Assembly: GCA_947474755.1 (NCBI GenBank)
Contig: CANJJE010000007.1
Location: 99,891-163,890, forward strand
Source: Burkholderiales bacterium
GTDB taxonomy: Bacteria; Pseudomonadota; Gammaproteobacteria; Burkholderiales; Burkholderiaceae_C
Length of the DNA: 64,000 bases
Direction of reading: 5' to 3'
In this document: positions 59,886 to 64,000 of the stretch, in pieces
Layout: the number at the start of each line of letters is the position of its first letter
Numbering within the stretch: position 1 is the first letter of the stretch
The notes under the pieces: model-generated
Databases searched by the model: none
What the model was told of the DNA's origin: nothing
What the model saw: only the letters and a program-made list of their open reading frames with translations
Made by a program: the position numbers and the translations under genes

Positions 59886-60935
59886 ATGAGCACCCCGCGC
59901 CTCGCCACCCGCCGACCCGTGGCCCCTGCTCGATTGCCTGAGCCGGCCGCCGGCGTGCGCACCCACGTGCCGCTGCCGGCCACGGTGGCCTATACCCTCC
60001 TGCTGATGGGCGAGAGCACCGGCCTGAGCGCCGAGGTGCTCGGCGCCCTGCGGCAAGCGCTGCCGGGCGCGCAGGTCAACTCCCTGGGCGAGCGGCTGCG
60101 CCAGATGGCGGCCAGCGGCATGCCCGAGGCCATCGTGCCCTTCACGCGCGACCCGCTCGACGTGGCCTTTGCTTCGCTGATGGCGGGTGAGGTGTACGGC
60201 TTCAGGTTCCCTGGCGACGGCATGCACATCGAGGCGGGCTACTTCGCGGTGACGCGCAATGACGTGAGTTACATCGATGAGGTGGGCGAGGGCCGTGTGG
60301 CCGGCGCCGGGCCGGATGATGAGCTGCTGGATCGCCAGCGCGTGGCGGCGATCCTGGAAGACCACCGGCCCGGCGACACGGTGGAGCTGTCGGTGCCCCA
60401 GGCCGGCCAGGGCGATCACCTGATGCATTTGTTGGGGCCGAGAGTCATGGCCTCGGGGCTGGAGCGGTGCAGCGCAGAGGCCACGCTGCTCAGGGCCGCT
60501 CCGTCGCGCGGGCTCGACATGGAGCGCGCCCACATCACCCAGAGCCGCCTGGGCAAGCTCACCTTCGTGGGCAAAAACGGCTGCCTGCTGCTCGACGAGC
60601 CGCGCGTCGAGCGCTTGATGGAGTTGCAGGCGGCATCGGTCGATCAGTCGGCGCTGAGCAGCTGCTGGCTGATGCTGGAGCACAAGGACTTCCGGTTCCT
60701 GGGCCCGCTGCCCGACCTGACCGAACCCGGCGCGACGCTGGCGGGCTGGTGGTGCCCCGATCAGCGCCACTGCGTGCGGCTGAAGGCGACGCCCGGGCCC
60801 TCGGTGATGCTCGGCTTCGAGCACGCCGTGGCCGTGCTGAGCCATGTGCCGTGGGCTGCCATCAACGACCCGATCCTGTGGCTCGAGGTGGCTCTGGCTG
60901 CCCGCGCCTTGCGAACCCAAGGCCGACCTGAATGA
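59886..60935 (+). CDS. Unknown protein of the retron operon
   Basis: The 349-residue protein directly follows the methyltransferase stop. It has an Ala/Pro-rich start, a short hydrophobic stretch (TVAYTLLLMG), and a mixed alpha/beta body with GRVAGAGPDDELLDRQRVA, ITQSRLGKLTFVGKNGCLLL and GPSVMLGFEHAVAVLSHVPW. I see no known motif. Its position before a MoxR/VWA pair is where a third, specificity-giving partner of MoxR-VWA systems is often encoded, but that is inference. Its last four bases overlap the moxR start. Confidence 0.75.
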   Translation: MSTPRLATRRPVAPARLPEPAAGVRTHVPLPATVAYTLLLMGESTGLSAEVLGALRQALPGAQVNSLGERLRQMAASGMPEAIVPFTRDPLDVAFASLMAGEVYGFRFPGDGMHIEAGYFAVTRNDVSYIDEVGEGRVAGAGPDDELLDRQRVAAILEDHRPGDTVELSVPQAGQGDHLMHLLGPRVMASGLERCSAEATLLRAAPSRGLDMERAHITQSRLGKLTFVGKNGCLLLDEPRVERLMELQAASVDQSALSSCWLMLEHKDFRFLGPLPDLTEPGATLAGWWCPDQRHCVRLKATPGPSVMLGFEHAVAVLSHVPWAAINDPILWLEVALAARALRTQGRPE

Positions 60936-61918
60936 AACCATCACGCCTGAAAACCGTTCTTGAATCGCTGCTCAACCAGCGCTGGCCCGCCTTCATCTGG
61001 GGGCCGCCGGGCATCGGCAAGAGCTCCATCGTGCAGACCATCGCGCGCGAGCGCCAGCTGCCGGTGGTCGACCTGCGCGCGAGCCTGCTCGACCCGACCG
61101 ATCTGCGTGGCATCCCCGCCATCGAGGGTGGCCGCGCAGTGTGGTGCCCGCCGGCCTTTCTGCCGCGCGAGGGCGAGCCGCCCGGGGTGCTGTTTCTCGA
61201 CGAGATCAACGCAGCACCACCCATGGTGCAAGCCAGCCTGTATCAGCTGGTGCTCGATCGCCGCGTGGGCGAATACGTGCTGCCCGACGGCTGGTGGATC
61301 GTGGCGGCGGGCAACCGCCAGCAGGACCGCGCGGTGACCTTCCGCATGTCGAGCGCGCTGGCCAACCGCTTCGTGCACCTCGAGCTCGAGCCTGACGTGG
61401 ACGACTGGCGCGAGTGGGCCATCGGTCGGCGGCTCGAGCCGCTGGTGGTGTCGTTCGTGGGCGTGCGGCCCAAGCTGCTGTGGCAGGAACCCACCGACAC
61501 CGCGGCCTACCCCACGCCGCGCTCGTGGGAAATGGCGTCCGACGTGATGCGCACCTTTGGCGGCCACAAGGCCTGTGCCGACGTGCTGCCCGGCATCGTC
61601 GGCACGGCGGCGGCGGTCGAGTTTTCGGCCTACGTGAAGAAGGCCGTCAACGAGAAGCACATGCGCGCCATCGTGGCCGACCCGCTTGGCGCCGAGCTGC
61701 CTGAAGCACTCGACGGCATCTATCTGCTGACTTCCTGGCTGGCGTATCACGCCGACGAAGGCGATGTGTCCCGGGCCAGCGCCACGCTGCTCGGGCGGCT
61801 GCCGCCCGAGTTTGGCGTGGTGCTGGCGCGGGACATGATCAAGGCGCGCCCGGCCTTCATGCGCGAAGCCGGCTACAAGGACTTCATCAAGGCGCATGGC
61901 CACCTCATCGCGCGCTGA
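60932..61918 (+). CDS. MoxR-like AAA+ ATPase of the retron operon
   Basis: The 328-residue ATPase has Walker A GPPGIGKSS (about residues 24-32), Walker B GVLFLDEINAAPPMVQAS with the next helix, sensor 1 VAAGNRQQDRAV and the arginine-bearing SSALANRFVHLEL. The large C-terminal lid carries PTPRSWEMASDVM. It is not a close copy of the MoxR at 37824. It overlaps the orphan upstream by 4 bp and the VWA gene downstream by 23 bp, so the ATPase and the VWA protein are surely co-translated and likely act together as a MoxR-VWA remodelling pair. Confidence 0.92.
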   Translation: MKPSRLKTVLESLLNQRWPAFIWGPPGIGKSSIVQTIARERQLPVVDLRASLLDPTDLRGIPAIEGGRAVWCPPAFLPREGEPPGVLFLDEINAAPPMVQASLYQLVLDRRVGEYVLPDGWWIVAAGNRQQDRAVTFRMSSALANRFVHLELEPDVDDWREWAIGRRLEPLVVSFVGVRPKLLWQEPTDTAAYPTPRSWEMASDVMRTFGGHKACADVLPGIVGTAAAVEFSAYVKKAVNEKHMRAIVADPLGAELPEALDGIYLLTSWLAYHADEGDVSRASATLLGRLPPEFGVVLARDMIKARPAFMREAGYKDFIKAHGHLIAR

Positions 61919-63149
61919 GGCGGCGCCGCTCGGCGCAGAGCAACGCGCGCTGGTGGCGCAGCGCGTGCTGCGCGCGAGGGTGCGTCTGGCGCTGGCGCAG
62001 CCGTTTCTGGCGACCTCGGTCATGCGCCTGCCGGTGCGCGAAGTGGCCGGCATGGCCTGGTGTTCCACCGCAGCCACCGACGGTTATCACATCTTCTACA
62101 ACCCCGACTGGGTGGCCGGGCTCAACGATGCCGAGCTGCGCGGCCTGCTCGCGCACGAGGCGCTGCACGTGCTGTTCGACCACGCCGACCGGCGGCACCA
62201 GCGCGACCCCAAGGGCTGGAACATCGCCTGCGATTTCGCGATCAACCTGCTGCTGATCGGCCAGGGCTTCAGGCTGCCCGCAGGTGGGCTGATGACGCAC
62301 GAGTTCGCCGGCATGACGGCCGAGCAGATCTATGGCGAGCTGCAGGCCCAGGCGCACGCGAAGCCTCGAGCTGGCAAGGGGCCCCCGGGCCCGCCGGGCG
62401 ATGACGACGCGGGTGGTCTGGCCGATGCCGGGGCGCTTCCTGCCATCGGCGCCGATCTGCTCAGTGCCGACGACCCGCACGTGCGGCCGATGCGCAACCC
62501 CGATGCGCCCGATGCCCAGCAGCTCGGGGAGTTGCGACGCGAACTGCGCGAGGACGCCAGCGCCCGGCTGCAGGGGCAGGGCGCGGCAGGCTTCAAGCAG
62601 GAGTGCGATGCCGACGACGCCCGCCGCATCGACTGGCGCGCGCTGCTGCGGGCGTGGCTCAACGACCGCATCAAGGGCGACTGGGCGAGCTACCCCTTCA
62701 GCAAGAAGCACATCCACCGCGGGCTGTTCATGCCGTCGGCCAGCATGGCGGTGCCCGGGCACGTGGTGTTTGCCATCGACACCTCGGGCTCGATGAGCGC
62801 CGACACGCTGGGCAAGATCGTCGGCGAACTGCGTGCTTTCCGAGAAACGTTTCCGTGCCAGCTCACCGTGCTGCAAGCCGATGCTGCCATCCAGCAGGTC
62901 ACGCGCTTCGATGCGATGGACGGCATCGAGATCCCGACCCGCTTGCAGGTGGTCGGCCGCGGCGGCACCGACTTCCGGCCGGTGTTCGACTGGGTGCAGC
63001 GCGAGGCCGAAGGCGCCCTCGTGCTCTATGCCACCGACGGCTTCGGCACCTTCCCGAAGACCGCGCCATCCAGCCCCGTGATCTGGCTGTTCACGCCGCC
63101 ACACGCCGTACCCGAGCGGGTGCCGTTCGGGGCGGTGGTGCGCACCTAG
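61896..63149 (+). CDS. VWA-like protein with putative metallopeptidase domain (DUF2201-type)
   Basis: The 417-residue protein has an N-terminal metallopeptidase-like domain with HEALH (residues 87-91, HExxH) and GWNIACDFAINLLL. A Gly/Pro-rich linker is followed by a C-terminal VWA-like domain with the metal-site motif DTSGSMS (about 293) and the later GGTDFRP and YATDGFG. Such proteins pair with MoxR ATPases in phages, plasmids and conflict systems. The zinc and MIDAS motifs look intact. The start overlaps the moxR end by 23 bp. Confidence 0.9.
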   Translation: MATSSRAEAAPLGAEQRALVAQRVLRARVRLALAQPFLATSVMRLPVREVAGMAWCSTAATDGYHIFYNPDWVAGLNDAELRGLLAHEALHVLFDHADRRHQRDPKGWNIACDFAINLLLIGQGFRLPAGGLMTHEFAGMTAEQIYGELQAQAHAKPRAGKGPPGPPGDDDAGGLADAGALPAIGADLLSADDPHVRPMRNPDAPDAQQLGELRRELREDASARLQGQGAAGFKQECDADDARRIDWRALLRAWLNDRIKGDWASYPFSKKHIHRGLFMPSASMAVPGHVVFAIDTSGSMSADTLGKIVGELRAFRETFPCQLTVLQADAAIQQVTRFDAMDGIEIPTRLQVVGRGGTDFRPVFDWVQREAEGALVLYATDGFGTFPKTAPSSPVIWLFTPPHAVPERVPFGAVVRT

Positions 63150-63190
63150 CCGCAAACGTCATTCCCACGACAAACACCAAGGAGACCCGA

Positions 63191-63673
63191 ATGAAGCGAA
63201 TCGCCAACCTGGACCAGGCGCTGGAGAACATCGATATCGACGGCCGGCTGAAAGAGGTCATCCACGATGTGCTCGGCCACATCACGGCCATGGCCCGTGA
63301 GCGCAGGGGCAGGGCGGTGGATGTGGCCACCAGCCACGAGGCTGGACCCATCGCCAACGGCCACCCGCTCGTGATGGTCATCCCCGCCGAGCGCCACGGC
63401 GCCTGCCTGCCCGTCCTGCTGGCCGTGAGCGACTCGAAGCACCGCGGCGCGAAGTCACCCAAGGCGGTGATGCAGCGCATGCAGGAAGTGCTCGTCGAAT
63501 GCGACCCGATTGTCGAGGTGGCGATCTTCCTGAGCGATGCCAGCGGCATCGGCGCGGTGCTCGAGGACAACATCAAGCTGATGGACGCCCGCTTGCGCAA
63601 GGGCAGCCTCAAGGGCTTCCTGCCCGTGGTTGCCGTGGGCAACCAATTGACGGTGCTGGAGTGGCGGCCTTGA
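63191..63673 (+). CDS. Unknown 160-residue protein
   Basis: AAGGAG seven bases before the ATG supports the start at 63191. The protein begins MKRIANLDQALENIDIDGRL and has an alpha/beta look: KEVIHDVLGHITAMA, then HPLVMVIPAERHG and GIGAVLEDNIKLMDARLRKG, ending LTVLEWRP. I do not recognise it. It lies 41 bp after the VWA gene and 55 bp before a second HExxH gene, so it appears to be part of the same operon. Confidence 0.8.
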   Translation: MKRIANLDQALENIDIDGRLKEVIHDVLGHITAMARERRGRAVDVATSHEAGPIANGHPLVMVIPAERHGACLPVLLAVSDSKHRGAKSPKAVMQRMQEVLVECDPIVEVAIFLSDASGIGAVLEDNIKLMDARLRKGSLKGFLPVVAVGNQLTVLEWRP

Positions 63674-63728
63674 GGCAGTCGCCAGACTCGAGCTGCGGCT
63701 ACGGCGCCGATCAGCGCGGGGGCCAACC

Positions 63729-64000
63729 ATGCTGATCCCGAAGAAGCTCAAGGTCGGCCGCAAGTGGTACGACGTGGAGATGCTCGACACCATGCCCACC
63801 AAGGGCAAGATGGGTCGGGTGTTCTTCACCAGCCAGCTCATCCAGATCGCACGGCGCAGCAACCGCACCGGCCGCACCTTCAAACCCGCCGAGGTCAGCG
63901 ACACCTTCTGGCACGAACTGACCCACGCGATCCTGCACGACATGAGCCATCCGCTGTGCAGGAACGAGCGGTTTGTCGTCGGGTTTTCCGAGCGCTTGAA
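63729..64000 (+). CDS. Putative HExxH metallopeptidase, 5' part
   Basis: The gene begins MLIPKKLKVGRKWYDVEMLD and holds HELTH at residues 62-66 (DTFWHELTHAILHDM), a zinc-peptidase motif, before running off the right edge after 90 residues. Related small phage and plasmid proteins of the SprT/ImmA-like sort have the same look. Coming after the VWA gene it would be the second HExxH protein of the operon. ATG 63729 is the first in frame. Confidence 0.75.
   Translation, partial: MLIPKKLKVGRKWYDVEMLDTMPTKGKMGRVFFTSQLIQIARRSNRTGRTFKPAEVSDTFWHELTHAILHDMSHPLCRNERFVVGFSERL

Overview
This window reads as the chromosome of a GC-rich betaproteobacterium of the order Burkholderiales, most likely near the Rubrivivax/Leptothrix/Methylibium group. 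The signs are the gene orders pyrG-kdsA-eno-ftsB, dapA next to a BamC-like lipoprotein, a TgpA/DUF58/MoxR operon, PEP-CTERM exported proteins and an Anbu proteasome-like protease. The placement rests on gene content and order, because no rRNA gene is present.

Region 1 (1-3905) is core: a partial BamC-like lipoprotein, dapA, a methyltransferase and parE. Region 2 (3906-16636) is a scarred accessory island lying between parE and parC. It carries a methyltransferase/glycosyltransferase pair enclosed by inverted repeats, an aldehyde dehydrogenase, an SGNH esterase, two PEP-CTERM proteins and an Fe(II)/2-oxoglutarate oxygenase. Scattered among these are pieces of IS91-family and IS3-family transposases, a copy of the 3' end of parE, and a broken C-terminus of an Anbu protease gene.

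Region 3 (16637-51258) is core again: parC, an HCCA isomerase-like protein, dsbB, a RidA homologue and comEC. Next come a five-gene cluster of circularly permuted ATP-grasp, alpha-E and transglutaminase proteins, a GFA protein, and the TgpA-MltB fusion with DUF58 and MoxR. The stretch ends with a deacetylase, MscS, a DUF455 protein, a gamma-carbonic anhydrase, hslO, ftsB, eno, kdsA, pyrG, anbu and mutS. The Anbu protease and the ATP-grasp cluster, often neighbours in other genomes, lie about 15 kb apart here.

Region 4 (51547-53697) is a toxin-antitoxin graveyard: two broken HTH antitoxins, a BrnTA pair whose toxin has an in-frame TAG, a ParDE remnant, and a PD-(D/E)XK-like protein. Region 5 (53924-64000) is the most interesting. 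After a coiled-coil gene of lower GC there is a strong candidate retron. Its non-coding RNA (55728-55926) is bounded by a perfect 14-nt inverted repeat (a1/a2) and is followed at once by a reverse transcriptase with both retron hallmarks (NAxxH and VTG). The RT carries about 720 extra N-terminal residues of unknown function. It is followed, with overlaps or minimal gaps, by a DNA methyltransferase, an orphan protein, a MoxR ATPase and a VWA-like protein with an HExxH motif. A small unknown gene and a second HExxH protein come next, the latter running off the window. My inference is a retron-centred defence or mobile-element module joined to a MoxR-VWA chaperone/protease unit.
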